Of a stretch of DNA of 64,000 nucleotides, positions 38,703 to 48,600 are shown piece after piece. The translations under genes were made by a program, and so were the position numbers. The first letter of the stretch is position 1. Every line of letters begins with the position of its first letter. Source of the DNA: an uncultured Paracoccaceae bacterium (lineage in GTDB: Bacteria > Pseudomonadota > Alphaproteobacteria > Rhodobacterales > Rhodobacteraceae); contig CAJXSR010000002.1 of assembly GCA_913061275.1 (NCBI GenBank), forward strand, positions 1 through 64,000, written 5' to 3'. The notes beneath the pieces were generated by a model, which saw only the letters and a list, made by a program, of their open reading frames with translations, had not been told where the DNA came from and made no database searches.

Positions 38703-39206
38703 ATGGCAAACACAGAATACTATCTGGGCGCAGGTGATGTTCACCCAATCGATGTGGTCGAAACACTAGCAGAACACTATGACTGGGATTTTGACAGGGT
38801 TGCAGAAGATCAGATCGCAATGGCGGTTGAAGGGTCTTGGCGTACTTATTCGATAACATTGGCATGGTCTGCATTTGACGATACTTTACGTATGGTTTGT
38901 ACATTTGAAATGGATCCCCCAAGTGCAACGCTTCCAGCACTTTATCATGCTTTGAATGAGGCAAATGATATATGCTGGGCCGGCTCATTTTCACATTGGG
39001 CCGATCAACGCCTGATGGTGTATCGTTATGGTTTGCTGTTGGCTGGGGATGTAAGTGCTGGCCCTGAACAGATTGACCAGATGCTAACCGCAGCGGTTGC
39101 TGCGTGTGAGCGGTTTTACCCTGCGTTTCAACTGGTTTGTTGGGGTAACAGCACGGTCAAAGATGCAATGAACATAGCAATGACAGAAGCTTACGGTCGC
39201 GCTTGA
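38703..39206 (+). CDS. YbjN domain-containing protein
   Basis: 167 residues. YbjN fold (related to type III secretion chaperones): HPIDVVETLAEHYDWDFDRV, ALYHALNEANDICWAGSFSH, and MVYRYGLLLAGD..AGPEQID. Function unknown in alphaproteobacteria. GAGGGG lies ten bases before the ATG. Upstream of proC and probably co-transcribed. Confidence 0.92.
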   Translation: MANTEYYLGAGDVHPIDVVETLAEHYDWDFDRVAEDQIAMAVEGSWRTYSITLAWSAFDDTLRMVCTFEMDPPSATLPALYHALNEANDICWAGSFSHWADQRLMVYRYGLLLAGDVSAGPEQIDQMLTAAVAACERFYPAFQLVCWGNSTVKDAMNIAMTEAYGRA

Positions 39207-39256
39207 TTTTTATCAAAGTTTGTTTGATTGTCGCCTAGAATAATAGGGTGATACAT

Positions 39257-40069
39257 ATGACACTTTCTTACATTAATGAAAATGGTTTGGTTCTTTTGGG
39301 CTGCGGTAAAATGGGCTCTGCTATGTTGCAGGGTTGGTTGGCAGAGGGTGTGAAACCTACCGCTGTTACCATCATTGATCCATATCCGTCTGACTGGGTA
39401 AAAGCGCAAGGTGTTGCGGTAAATACAGATTTACCAAACACACCTGCGGTTTGCATTCTGGCAGTTAAACCACAAATGATGGGCAAGGCCTTGCCACAGC
39501 TTCAGGCATTGGGAAATGGGGATACGCTGTTTATCTCTATTGCTGCTGGCACATCTATTGCCAGCTTTGAAGCAGTGTTGGGCGCACAAACCCCGATTAT
39601 TCGTGCCATGCCAAACACACCTGCCGCCGTTGGGCGTGGCATTACCGCCTTGATCGGTAATAGCCACAGCAGTAAGGCGCAAATGGATATGGCTGACGTT
39701 TTACTATCCGCCGTCGGGCAAACGGTGCGGCTGGATAACGAAGGGCAAATGGATGCGGTCACTGCGTTGTCAGGCTCTGGCCCTGCCTATGTGTTTCATC
39801 TGATAGAAACAATGGCGGTTGCCGGTGTGGCGCAAGGTTTGCCTGCTCAGATGGCGATGAAATTAGCTAAGGCAACGGTTGCGGGGGCAGGTGATTTGGC
39901 CGAACAATCGGATGAAGATCCAGCACAATTACGGGTGAATGTGACCTCGCCTGCGGGTACTACAGCGGCAGCACTAGAGGTGTTAATGGATGCTGAAACA
40001 GGGTTTCCAAAAGTTGTCAGTGCAGGGATAAAAGCCGCCGCTGATCGCAGTAAGGAACTGGGAAAATAA
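39257..40069 (+). CDS. proC: Pyrroline-5-carboxylate reductase
   Basis: Last step of proline synthesis, using NAD(P)H. 270 residues from ATG 39257 (a GTG nine bases upstream is in frame). GLVLLGCGKMGSAML (about 10-24) is the nucleotide-binding motif, IIRAMPNTPAAVGRG (about 115-129) and TALSGSGPAYVFHLIE (about 170-185) the substrate site. The next gene starts one base after its stop. Confidence 0.97.
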   Translation: MTLSYINENGLVLLGCGKMGSAMLQGWLAEGVKPTAVTIIDPYPSDWVKAQGVAVNTDLPNTPAVCILAVKPQMMGKALPQLQALGNGDTLFISIAAGTSIASFEAVLGAQTPIIRAMPNTPAAVGRGITALIGNSHSSKAQMDMADVLLSAVGQTVRLDNEGQMDAVTALSGSGPAYVFHLIETMAVAGVAQGLPAQMAMKLAKATVAGAGDLAEQSDEDPAQLRVNVTSPAGTTAAALEVLMDAETGFPKVVSAGIKAAADRSKELGK

Positions 40070-40070
40070 G

Positions 40071-40409
40071 ATGACCGAAATTACATTCGACGATTTTCTG
40101 GCCGTTGATATTCGTGTGGGCATTATTACCCGCGCGGAACCTTTTCCTGAAGCTCGCAAACCTGCCTATAAGCTTTGGGTTGATATGGGGGGTGATTTGG
40201 GTGTTAAAAAATCATCGGCCCAGATTACAGTACATTATGATGTGGAAACACTTCTTGGCCGCAAAGTGATGGCTGTTGTGAACTTCCCACCGCGCCAAAT
40301 AGGCCCTGTGATGTCTGAAATTCTGGTACTGGGTGTACCTGATACGGATGGTGAAGTGGTGTTACTGGCACCTGATCTGGATGTACCCGTAGGGGGCCGA
40401 TTGTTCTAA
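40071..40409 (+). CDS. csaA: tRNA-binding domain protein, CsaA-like
   Basis: 112 residues. OB-fold tRNA-binding domain: FLAVDIRVGIITRAEPFPEA, then ARKPAYKLWVDMG, then VVNFPPRQIGPVMSEILVLG. CsaA-type proteins bind tRNA or act as chaperones. Starts one base after proC, so it is in the same unit; AAG spacing suggests coupling. Confidence 0.93.
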   Translation: MTEITFDDFLAVDIRVGIITRAEPFPEARKPAYKLWVDMGGDLGVKKSSAQITVHYDVETLLGRKVMAVVNFPPRQIGPVMSEILVLGVPDTDGEVVLLAPDLDVPVGGRLF

Positions 40410-40422
40410 GGTTGAGATAAAT

Positions 40423-41388
40423 ATGACTGTAAAAGCAACGCGGCTGTTGAATGCGCCGATTATCCAACCCCATATGGATGCGCGTATGGGCGATAATATC
40501 AACAATCCATCCATCATACGCGTACCCGATTGGGTGGAAAACCCACTGGGCCGTTATTATTTGTATTTTTCCGATCACAAGGGCCAATATATCCGTATGG
40601 CTTATGCCGATGATGTGCTTGGCCCTTGGAAGATGTATGTGCCTGGTGTGATGGATGTGGCCGCGTCTATGTTTGAACCCGTTGACCCACCTGAACCCCC
40701 AATAAGTGAACGCCCCGCTTGGGCGGTGTCATTGGAAGGGGGCTATATTTATGCCCATATTGCATCGCCTGATGTGCATGCGGATGATGAAAACCGTCAA
40801 TTTCGCATGTATTATCACGGGCTTTTGGCAAATGGCGATCAACAAACGCGCATTTCTTATTCACCTGACGGGTTGGTTTTTACGCCCCGTGCACCGCTAT
40901 TGGGGCCGCCTTATTTTCGTGCATTTTCATATGGTAATTGGATATATGTTATCAGTTGGTCTGGGGTGTTTTTACGGTCGCGTTCTTGGGATGGGCCGTT
41001 TGAGACAGGGCCGACTTTGCCCGATGTTAATAGGGCTGGGAATTCGGATCGGCTAATCCGCCATGCCGAGGTTCATGTCAGGGGTGGTATTTTACATATC
41101 TTTTTTACCTGCATTGGCGATTGCCCAGAACGTATTTTTCATTCTTCGATAGTCTTATCGCCCGATTGGAAAATTTGGCATGCACGCACGCCAACGCTTG
41201 TTTTGGAACCTGAACTAAAGTGGGAAGGTGTTGATCTTGCAGTGATGCAATCAAAGATCGGGGCGTCGCATAATCGACTGCATGCATTGCTTGATCCGTG
41301 TGTTTTTGCAGATGGTGGTAAAACCTATCTGTTGTATTGCGGTGCTGCTGAAAGTGGCGGGATCGGTGTGGCCGAACTGACGTTTTAA
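40423..41388 (+). CDS. Beta-propeller glycosyl hydrolase-like protein (GH43-like)
   Basis: 321 residues, no signal peptide. Repeats of NNPSIIRVPDW...GRYYLYFSDHKG, RMAYADDVLGPW and SWDGPFETGPTLPD are those of five-bladed propellers such as GH43/GH62. A catalytic aspartate near the start (INNPS) is less certain. Starts 13 bases after csaA, so it may be transcribed with proC. It converges with the KAS III gene, overlapping by four bases. Enzyme activity unproven. Confidence 0.75.
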   Translation: MTVKATRLLNAPIIQPHMDARMGDNINNPSIIRVPDWVENPLGRYYLYFSDHKGQYIRMAYADDVLGPWKMYVPGVMDVAASMFEPVDPPEPPISERPAWAVSLEGGYIYAHIASPDVHADDENRQFRMYYHGLLANGDQQTRISYSPDGLVFTPRAPLLGPPYFRAFSYGNWIYVISWSGVFLRSRSWDGPFETGPTLPDVNRAGNSDRLIRHAEVHVRGGILHIFFTCIGDCPERIFHSSIVLSPDWKIWHARTPTLVLEPELKWEGVDLAVMQSKIGASHNRLHALLDPCVFADGGKTYLLYCGAAESGGIGVAELTF

Positions 41389-42509
41389 CTTGCGCGTTTG
41401 ACCAAAACACTGCCTACAGAATATCCAGCCCCGAATGAACAGATTAACCCCAGATCATCTTTGTTAAGGTTATCGGAATGCTGTGAAAAGGCGATGATAG
41501 ACCCCGCAGATGAGGTGTTTGCGTAGTCTTGCAAAATATTCGGCTGCTCGCCTTCTTCGGGGGTGCGCCCTAAAACTTTACGCCCGATAAAATCATTCAT
41601 CGCTTTGTTGGCCTGATGCAGCCAAAGGCGTTTCAGCTTGGACGCGTCAACTTTCTCGGATGCAAGGTGGTCAAGGATGTGATTGGATACCATCGGGACA
41701 ACTTGTTTAAACACTTTACGGCCCTCTTGCATAAATTGCATGTCGCGCTGGTCGGTTAGACCTTCGGGCAGGGATCGGCGCAAAAAACCGTTGTTATTGC
41801 GTATGTTATTGGAAAATTGTGTGGCGCATTTGGTGGATATAACTTCAAAATGCGCAACTTTGGCATCCTCTAGACGCTCTAGGAAAGTGGCCGTGCAGAC
41901 GTCACCAAAAATGAAGTGGCAATCGCGGTCACGCCATTCCAAATGGCCTGAACATATCTCAGGATTGACCACTAATGCAGAACGTATGGAACCTGCTTTT
42001 ATCATGTCGGTTGCGGATTGAATGCCGAATGTGGCCGATGAACAGGCAACGTTCATATCGAACCCGAATCCAGAGGTGCCCAACAGGTCTTGCACCTCAA
42101 CCGCGATGGCAGGATAGGCACGTTCATGGTTAGATGCAGCGACTATTATGCAATCAACATCTGCAGCTGTTTTTCCACTTTGTTTCAAAGCTTTAACACA
42201 TGCGTCTACGGCCATTTCGGCCATTATACTTGGTGCATCATCATCGCGCTTTGGTAAAGATGGGTGCATTATATTAGGGTCTAATATACCAGATTTATCC
42301 ATCACATAGCGTTGGGTTATGCCGCTTGCAGCAAAGATGAAATCGGACGAGGAATGCTCTTTTGCCACTATTTCACCGCGTTCAATTAAGTCATTGTTTT
42401 CAAAATTAAACTTATCCGCATATGCATTAAACGCTTTGACCAACTCATCATTGGTGATGACCTCTTTCGGTGTGAAAACACCCGTACCTGTGATTGCGAC
42501 TTTATACAT
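41385..42509 (-). CDS. Beta-ketoacyl-ACP synthase III (FabH-like, long form)
   Basis: 374 residues. Thiolase-fold enzyme with Cys156 in NVACSSATFG, His in LWLHQANK and Asn in YANTSSAGS, the Cys-His-Asn triad. The extra N-terminal segment (about 25-95) makes it longer than FabH, resembling a second KAS III such as the Pseudomonas enzyme that takes medium-chain acyl-CoA. No other fatty acid genes are adjacent. AAAGGGG precedes the ATG. Confidence 0.9.
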   Translation of the reverse strand: MYKVAITGTGVFTPKEVITNDELVKAFNAYADKFNFENNDLIERGEIVAKEHSSSDFIFAASGITQRYVMDKSGILDPNIMHPSLPKRDDDAPSIMAEMAVDACVKALKQSGKTAADVDCIIVAASNHERAYPAIAVEVQDLLGTSGFGFDMNVACSSATFGIQSATDMIKAGSIRSALVVNPEICSGHLEWRDRDCHFIFGDVCTATFLERLEDAKVAHFEVISTKCATQFSNNIRNNNGFLRRSLPEGLTDQRDMQFMQEGRKVFKQVVPMVSNHILDHLASEKVDASKLKRLWLHQANKAMNDFIGRKVLGRTPEEGEQPNILQDYANTSSAGSIIAFSQHSDNLNKDDLGLICSFGAGYSVGSVLVKRAS

Positions 42510-42777
42510 GGTGGAACCCCTTTGAGGTCAGTATCGGGATTGGGCGAAAATGGTCAAGAGTGACGCGGGGGCATGGATATTAAATGCGTATGAAAAGGTG
42601 CGAGCTTTAAGGCTATGTGTGAAGTAGGAATGGTGATTGGTAGTTAATAGGCAGGGCTAAAGCACATCTATAGGGGTTTGCTACGCATTCACCTGCCAGA
42701 TCACTGGAGGGGGTTGAACACAAATACCTGCGTTATTCCTATCGGTTAATGGATCGCGTATTTTACACGATACCATT
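42510..42777. other. Intergenic stretch
   Basis: 268 bases between the KAS III gene (minus, start at 42509) and the end of carB. It must contain the KAS III promoter. I see no clear coding frame, tRNA or terminator. Confidence 0.4.
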
Positions 42778-45700
42778 CTAATACTCCTGTAATGCCCTGA
42801 CTTCTATTTCGCCTTCAGCCATGTTTTGGATGGCTTTGGCGGCGGCGTTGGATGCAGCGGCGGTGGTGTAATAGGCGATTTTACCGTATAGGGCGGCAGC
42901 GCGAATGTGCCTGCTGTCAGCTAGTGATTGCGTGCCTTCGGTGGTGTTAAAAATCAGATCGACCTGTCCGTCTGTTAACATATCGGCAATATTCGGGCGG
43001 CCTTCATAAACTTTTAACGCTTTGGTATTAGCAATACCATTGTCGGCTAACCACGTCGATGTACCACCCGTTGCAAGGATGGTGAAACCAAGGTCGGTTA
43101 GGATTGTGGCAGCCTCTAAGATAAGTTCTGATTTATCGGCAGGTTTGACCGAGATAAACACGGTACCCTTGCTAGGTAAGGGCGTGCCAGCACCAAGTTG
43201 TGACTTCAGGAATGCACGGGCAAAGGTTTTGTCCAGCCCCATGACCTCACCCGTTGAACGCATTTCGGGGCCTAATAGCGGATCAACACCAGGGAAGCGG
43301 TTGAAGGGTAATACTGCCTCTTTTACCGCAAAATGTTCAGTGTGCGGTGATTTCAGATCGAACGCATCCAGCTTTTCACCTGCCATAATACGCGCAGCAA
43401 TAGCGGCGATGGGGCTGTTCACGGCTTTGGCCACAAAGGGAACTGTGCGCGATGCACGCGGATTGACCTCTAATATAAAGATAACATCGTCTTTGATTGC
43501 GAACTGCACGTTCATCAGACCGACTACATTCAGACCGAGGGCCATAGCTTCGGTTTGACGTTTCATTTCTTCGATCAGTTCGTCTGACAAAGAATAGGGG
43601 GGCAGTGAGCACGCACTGTCGCCAGAGTGCACACCTGCTTCCTCGATGTGTTGCATAATGCCTGCAACATGGACGTTTTCACCGTCGCATAGCGCATCTA
43701 CATCAACCTCGATGGCACCAACAAGGTAGCTGTCCAGCAATACGGGGCTGTCGCCCGAGACTTTGACGGCCTCGTTGATGTAGCGTTTCAGTTGTGCGTC
43801 ATCGCGGATAATTTCCATGGCGCGGCCACCCAAAACGTAGGATGGGCGGATCACCAGTGGGTAACCCACATCTTTTGCGATAACGAAAGCTTCTTCACCG
43901 GAATGGGCGATGCCATTATAGGGCTGCTTCAGGTTCAGGTCTTCCAATAGTTTTTGGAAGCGTTCGCGGTCTTCGGCCAGATCGATAGCATCTGGTGTGG
44001 TCCCAAGGATAGGGATGCCTTCAGCTTCTAGGGCGTTAGCCAGTTTCAGTGGGGTCTGGCCGCCAAATTGTACGATAACGCCGTGCAAAGTACCATTTTC
44101 CAATTCCACACGCAGAATTTCCATGACGTGTTCCATGGTTAATGGTTCAAAATATAAGCGATCCGAAGTGTCGTAATCGGTTGATACGGTTTCGGGGTTA
44201 CAGTTGACCATGATCGTTTCATAGCCTTGTTCTGTCAGCGCGTAACAAGCGTGGCAGCAGCAGTAATCAAATTCGATACCTTGGCCGATGCGGTTAGGGC
44301 CACCGCCCAATATGACAACTTTCTTGCGGTCGGATGGGCGCGCTTCGCATTCAACTTCACCCATCGCATCTGCCTCGTATGTGGAATACATATAGGGTGT
44401 TTGCGCCTCGAATTCGGCTGCACATGTGTCGATGCGTTTAAAGACAGCAACCACGCCAAGCTTGGTGCGCGCAATGCGAATGTCGCGTTCTTTAGTGCCT
44501 GTCAATGTAGCAAGCCGTGCATCTGTGAAGCCGTACATTTTTAGGCGACGCATAGCGTTTTTATTTGTTGGCAATCCATCCAAGCGGATGTTTTGTTCTA
44601 TCGCAATAATTTCACGGATGCGGGCAAGAAACCACGGGTCGAATTTTGTGAGTTCAAATATCTCTTCATCAGAGAAACCGAACCGCATTGAGTGCGCGAT
44701 GTAAAGGATACGGTCAGGGGTTTGTTCTGACATTGCACGGGTCAGGTTTTTATCGATGGCTTCTTGTGCAGCCGGATTTGCACCGACCAACATGAAAGGC
44801 AGAAAACCTGATGGATCATCTACACGGATGATGTCTGCGTCTGTTGGCATACCGTCAATGTCAATTTCATCAAAACCTGTCAGGTCGTTTTCCATCGAGG
44901 CAAGTGCTTTTTGCAAACTCTCATGAATGGTTCGACCGACAGACATAACCTCGCCCACAGATTTCATTGCCGTGGTCAGATTGTTTTCAGCACCTGGAAA
45001 TTTTTCAAAGGCAAAGCGCGGGATTTTGGTAACCACATAATCGATAGTAGGTTCAAACGATGCAGGCGTTACTTTGGTGATGTCATTGTCCAGCTCATCA
45101 AGCGTGTAGCCCACGGCAAGTTTGGCGGCGATTTTGGCGATGGGAAAGCCTGTGGCTTTGGATGCCAAGGCGGATGAGCGTGATACGCGCGGGTTCATTT
45201 CAATAACAACCATACGGCCGTCCGCAGGGTTTACTGCCCATTGTACGTTCGATCCACCTGTTTCAACGCCGATTTCACGTAATACGTTGATCGAATGCGT
45301 GCGCATCATCTGGTATTCTTTATCTGTCAGCGTAAGTGCGGGCGCGACTGTGATACTGTCGCCTGTGTGCACGCCCATAGGGTCGATGTTTTCAATCGCG
45401 CATATGATGATGGCGTTGTCGGCTTTGTCACGCACCACTTCCATCTCAAACTCTTTCCAACCTAACAGGCTTTCGTCGATCAAGATTTGATTAACGGGGG
45501 ACGCATCAAGGCCAGTGCCACATATTTTTTCGTAATCAACACGGTTGTATGCAATGCCGCCACCTGTGCCGCCCATTGTAAAAGCAGGGCGAATAATGGC
45601 AGGCAAGCCAACATCTTCAATCGCGGCCATTGCCTCTTCCATGCTTTCGGCGATGGTGGCGCGGGGGTTTTCAATGCCCAGCCGATCCATGGCTTCGCGG

Positions 45701-46095
45701 AACAGTTTACGGTCTTCGGCCATTTCAATGGCTTTGCGATCAGCACCGATCAGCTCGACGTTGTACTTTTCCAATGTACCGTCATCATCCAGCGCAAGGG
45801 CTGTGTTCAGGCCAGTTTGCCCGCCCATTGTGGGGATAAGTGCATCGGGGCGTTCTTTTGCGATGATTTTGGCGACAATTTCAGGGGTGATAGGCTCGAT
45901 ATAAGTGGCGTCAGCCATGTCGGGGTCGGTCATAATAGTAGCAGGGTTGGAGTTGACCAGAATTACCCTGTAACCTTCTTCACGCAGGGCTTTGCAGGCT
46001 TGTGCGCCTGAATAGTCAAATTCGCAGGCCTGCCCGATGATAATGGGCCCCGCGCCGATGATCATGATGGATGAAATATCGGTACGTTTTGGCAT
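42778..46095 (-). CDS. carB: Carbamoyl-phosphate synthase large subunit
   Basis: Makes carbamoyl phosphate for arginine and pyrimidines. 1105 residues from ATG 46095. Two ATP-grasp halves, each with a preATP-grasp start ([20 protein letters not shown] and [20 protein letters not shown]), then the C-terminal allosteric MGS domain ([19 protein letters not shown]). The longer frame to 46224 adds a poorly conserved head. carA is not in this window. Divergence or terminators are not obvious; Lrp is upstream on the same strand. Confidence 0.97.
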   Translation of the reverse strand: MPKRTDISSIMIIGAGPIIIGQACEFDYSGAQACKALREEGYRVILVNSNPATIMTDPDMADATYIEPITPEIVAKIIAKERPDALIPTMGGQTGLNTALALDDDGTLEKYNVELIGADRKAIEMAEDRKLFREAMDRLGIENPRATIAESMEEAMAAIEDVGLPAIIRPAFTMGGTGGGIAYNRVDYEKICGTGLDASPVNQILIDESLLGWKEFEMEVVRDKADNAIIICAIENIDPMGVHTGDSITVAPALTLTDKEYQMMRTHSINVLREIGVETGGSNVQWAVNPADGRMVVIEMNPRVSRSSALASKATGFPIAKIAAKLAVGYTLDELDNDITKVTPASFEPTIDYVVTKIPRFAFEKFPGAENNLTTAMKSVGEVMSVGRTIHESLQKALASMENDLTGFDEIDIDGMPTDADIIRVDDPSGFLPFMLVGANPAAQEAIDKNLTRAMSEQTPDRILYIAHSMRFGFSDEEIFELTKFDPWFLARIREIIAIEQNIRLDGLPTNKNAMRRLKMYGFTDARLATLTGTKERDIRIARTKLGVVAVFKRIDTCAAEFEAQTPYMYSTYEADAMGEVECEARPSDRKKVVILGGGPNRIGQGIEFDYCCCHACYALTEQGYETIMVNCNPETVSTDYDTSDRLYFEPLTMEHVMEILRVELENGTLHGVIVQFGGQTPLKLANALEAEGIPILGTTPDAIDLAEDRERFQKLLEDLNLKQPYNGIAHSGEEAFVIAKDVGYPLVIRPSYVLGGRAMEIIRDDAQLKRYINEAVKVSGDSPVLLDSYLVGAIEVDVDALCDGENVHVAGIMQHIEEAGVHSGDSACSLPPYSLSDELIEEMKRQTEAMALGLNVVGLMNVQFAIKDDVIFILEVNPRASRTVPFVAKAVNSPIAAIAARIMAGEKLDAFDLKSPHTEHFAVKEAVLPFNRFPGVDPLLGPEMRSTGEVMGLDKTFARAFLKSQLGAGTPLPSKGTVFISVKPADKSELILEAATILTDLGFTILATGGTSTWLADNGIANTKALKVYEGRPNIADMLTDGQVDLIFNTTEGTQSLADSRHIRAAALYGKIAYYTTAAASNAAAKAIQNMAEGEIEVRALQEY

Positions 46096-46272
46096 GGTAT
46101 GCTGAGCCCCTAATGGTCGCTGGATGTGGAATCGTCCGCGAAGTTCCAAATTGTCGTGGGTGTAATGTTTTGGGGCCTTGGGTGCAAGGGGTGAATTCAT
46201 CCTGAGCCTTGGTTTGACAGGCAAAGACGGCTTCTATGACAGGGATATTTAAGGCGACAAAGAAAGCAAGCT

Positions 46273-46725
46273 TCAGGCGCGTTCATCCTTGGGCGAACTC
46301 ATCACGATATAGGATGTGATGGCGTTAACTTGGGGCAGGGTGCCCAAAACCTCGGTGTGAAAATATTTGTAAGCGGTTAAATCAGCCACTTCGATGCGCA
46401 ATAGATATTCGATGGTGCCAGTTACATTGTGGCACTCACGTACTTCGTGTGCAGTGGCGATAGAGCGTTCAAAGGCGGCTTGAGATGCTTTGGAATGGTC
46501 ATTCAGGCCAACACTTATATAGGCGACAAACCCTGTGCCAATGGCAGTACGGTTCAAGGTGGCACGGTAGCCTGTGATGATGCCAGTGCGTTCAAGGTCT
46601 TGAACGCGGCGCAAACAAGCAGAAGGTGACAGACCAATACGATCAGCAAGCTCCAAATTGCTGATGCGCCCATCTTGGCTAAGCTCGCGCAATATATTTT
46701 CGTTGGTATTGTCAATATCAGTCAT
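46273..46725 (-). CDS. Lrp/AsnC family transcriptional regulator
   Basis: 150 residues. HTH (about 8-55: NILRELSQDGRISNLELADRIGLSPSACLRRVQDL) and RAM domain (about 65-150: FVAYISVGLNDHSK, VRECHNVTGTIEYLLRIEV). Divergent from a LysE exporter at 46798; Lrp proteins commonly control such amino-acid exporters when the amino acid is high. A small dyad lies in the spacer. Confidence 0.95.
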   Translation of the reverse strand: MTDIDNTNENILRELSQDGRISNLELADRIGLSPSACLRRVQDLERTGIITGYRATLNRTAIGTGFVAYISVGLNDHSKASQAAFERSIATAHEVRECHNVTGTIEYLLRIEVADLTAYKYFHTEVLGTLPQVNAITSYIVMSSPKDERA

Positions 46726-46769
46726 TAGTTGTGTATTATCTTTAAAAGTACGCTAAATTGCAATTACAT

Positions 46770-46782
46770 TAGTTAAAAACTA
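46770..46782. promoter_or_regulatory. Dyad between Lrp and LysE genes
   Basis: TAGTT (46770-46774), AAA, AACTA (46778-46782), set inside a wider imperfect TTGCA ... TGCAA. Position suggests an operator for the divergent Lrp regulator. Confidence 0.4.
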
Positions 46783-46797
46783 TGCAAATATTGCTGA

Positions 46798-47388
46798 ATG
46801 ACTTATGAAGTTTTACTTTCCTTAGCTATTTTTGCTTTTGTCTCTTCTGTGACGCCGGGCCCTAACAACCTTATGGTGTTGGCCTCTGGTGCTAATTTTG
46901 GGTTTCGGCGCACAGTACCGCATATGGCGGGTATCACTGCGGGTTTTTTAATTATGCTGATGCTTGTGGGATTGGGCCTAGCACAGGTGTTTGTATCGTA
47001 CCCTGTATTGAAAACGGCACTTAGGGTAATTAGTGTGGTTTATATGCTGTACCTAGCTTGGAAGATTGCAACGGCTGCGGCCCCTGTTGAGGGCCTGCAA
47101 AAGAAGCATCCAATGACATTTATGCAAGCTGTGATTTTCCAATGGGTTAACCCAAAAGCATGGGCAATGGGGCTGACAGCGATGACGGTTTATGCGCCAT
47201 CACAAGAAATTCGGGTTATTGGGATCGTTGCCTTGACTTTTGGGGTGGTGAATTTACCCTCTGTGTGTTCGTGGGCATATCTTGGCCAAAAAATGCAAAT
47301 TATTTTAACCAATCCAACACGATTAAGGATGTTTAACATTTGTATGGCATTGTTACTGGTAGGGTCGCTTTATTCGGTTTTAGTATAA
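46798..47388 (+). CDS. LysE/RhtB family amino-acid exporter
   Basis: 196 residues with six helices. LSLAIFAFVSSVTPGPNNLM is the family signature (SVTPGPNN), followed by RRTVPHMAGITAGF and FQWVNPKAWAMGLTAMTVY. Exports amino acids such as threonine, homoserine or leucine; substrate undefined. No ribosome site is apparent before the ATG. Divergent from Lrp, its likely regulator. Confidence 0.93.
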   Translation: MTYEVLLSLAIFAFVSSVTPGPNNLMVLASGANFGFRRTVPHMAGITAGFLIMLMLVGLGLAQVFVSYPVLKTALRVISVVYMLYLAWKIATAAAPVEGLQKKHPMTFMQAVIFQWVNPKAWAMGLTAMTVYAPSQEIRVIGIVALTFGVVNLPSVCSWAYLGQKMQIILTNPTRLRMFNICMALLLVGSLYSVLV

Positions 47389-47430
47389 GTCGTTCACAAA
47401 GGTATTTTAAGGCATTCTAATAATCATTAA

Positions 47431-48367
47431 TCAGGCGGCGTTTTCTATTAACATATGGGATAAAAGGGCGGCCTCTGGCTGAATTGCATTGGGCCGTACA
47501 AGTGTGCCGTAAGTATTGGGAAAGTTGGTTAATTCAGGGAAAATTTCAAAAACTTCATTTTGCACAGGTTTATCCAAGGCATTTAGCGCACTGATGCCGG
47601 GATAAAAGCTTTCACTTAATGAACCATTGGCGAAAACTAGCTCGTGCTTATCAAACAGGATGTGGATATATTCTACAGTTTTTACAGTGTCATCCACCAG
47701 AATTGTTTGATTGTTTACTAAAGACTTTGCAGTCACCAGAATTTCTGACTCTGCTAGCAACAAACTGGATTTTCCAGTTTGTAAGTGCATACGGTGCTGG
47801 GGCGATACCCACATGTCACAGTCAGGCAGGTTATTTCCCAACGCCCCTTTGCAAATTTTTATGGTTCAAATCTGGTTTTGCAAAAAGTCGTGCGCCTGAC
47901 ACTTGTTTTCGGCCAATCCAGCGAATGGGTTGCAACCCGTTATCCGCAGTGATGACCAAATCACCTGCTTTCAAGGTTTCTATGGCCCTGCTGCCAAGCG
48001 GGGTTGCAATCATTGTGTTGGGGGTAAAGCAGATAATGCCAGAAACATCGGCTTCGTAATTATTTGTAAGGCCTGCGCGGATACTGCTAACGTCTTGCCC
48101 AATGGTGAACACATCCATGCCGCTGGTGGAATAAAGTGTACCAGAGGTGCCACCGCCTGCAAATAAATGGCCAACCCCGCCGATATCATTGCCATCGCCA
48201 CCTGTGGCGGCATTCCATTCAGTATCTGATAAAAAGCCATTCCCGTCTGTGTCTTCGACAGAAATAACAATATCTGCCGTATTCACAGCGTCAACGTACC
48301 ACTTTCCATGAAACTTGGAAACGGTGGCAACGGTCCCCGGATGAAAGGTGAATGTAAAAGTTGCCAC
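47431..48367 (-). pseudogene. Hint domain protein interrupted by a frameshift
   Basis: Two frames together make one Hint protein. The first (GTG 48367 to a stop at 47831) has an EF-hand-like loop DTDGNGFLSDTE near residue 40, then the Hint start SGIICFTPNTMIATPLGSRA and GLQPIRWIGRKQVSGARLFA. It then reads out into a short wrong tail and stops. The second frame (to 47431) continues with CDMWVSPQHRM and ends IFPELTNFPNTYG, matching the intact copy at 29456. The break is near 47860-47866, where AACCATAAAAATT is missing about two bases compared with the expected N-P-I reading. No homopolymer error explains a two-base loss simply. Could be a natural pseudogene or an assembly error. Confidence 0.8.
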
Positions 48368-48600
48368 TTACAGCTTACCAAGTTGGATTTGCGTCGACTC
48401 GTAAAAGCTTGATACTGGTTACCGTGTGAAAATAAGAATATGGTGAAAATAAGGCATAAATATGGCCATGGTAGATGTTCGTTAACTTATATTGGCGCGG
48501 TAAGTGGGTTTGAGGCGATGATAACAGGTCTGGGCTTGACAATTCGCTGTCAAACTTGTGTATCCACATCTGAAAATCAACCCCCGAAGGGATGCTTAAA

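Noticed and set aside
44227-44544. Plus-strand frames inside carB
   Set aside because: All are shadows of the strongly conserved carB reading frame.
47431-47841. C-terminal Hint fragment as an independent gene
   Set aside because: It starts in the middle of the domain with a TTG and continues the upstream frame exactly; best read as one broken gene.
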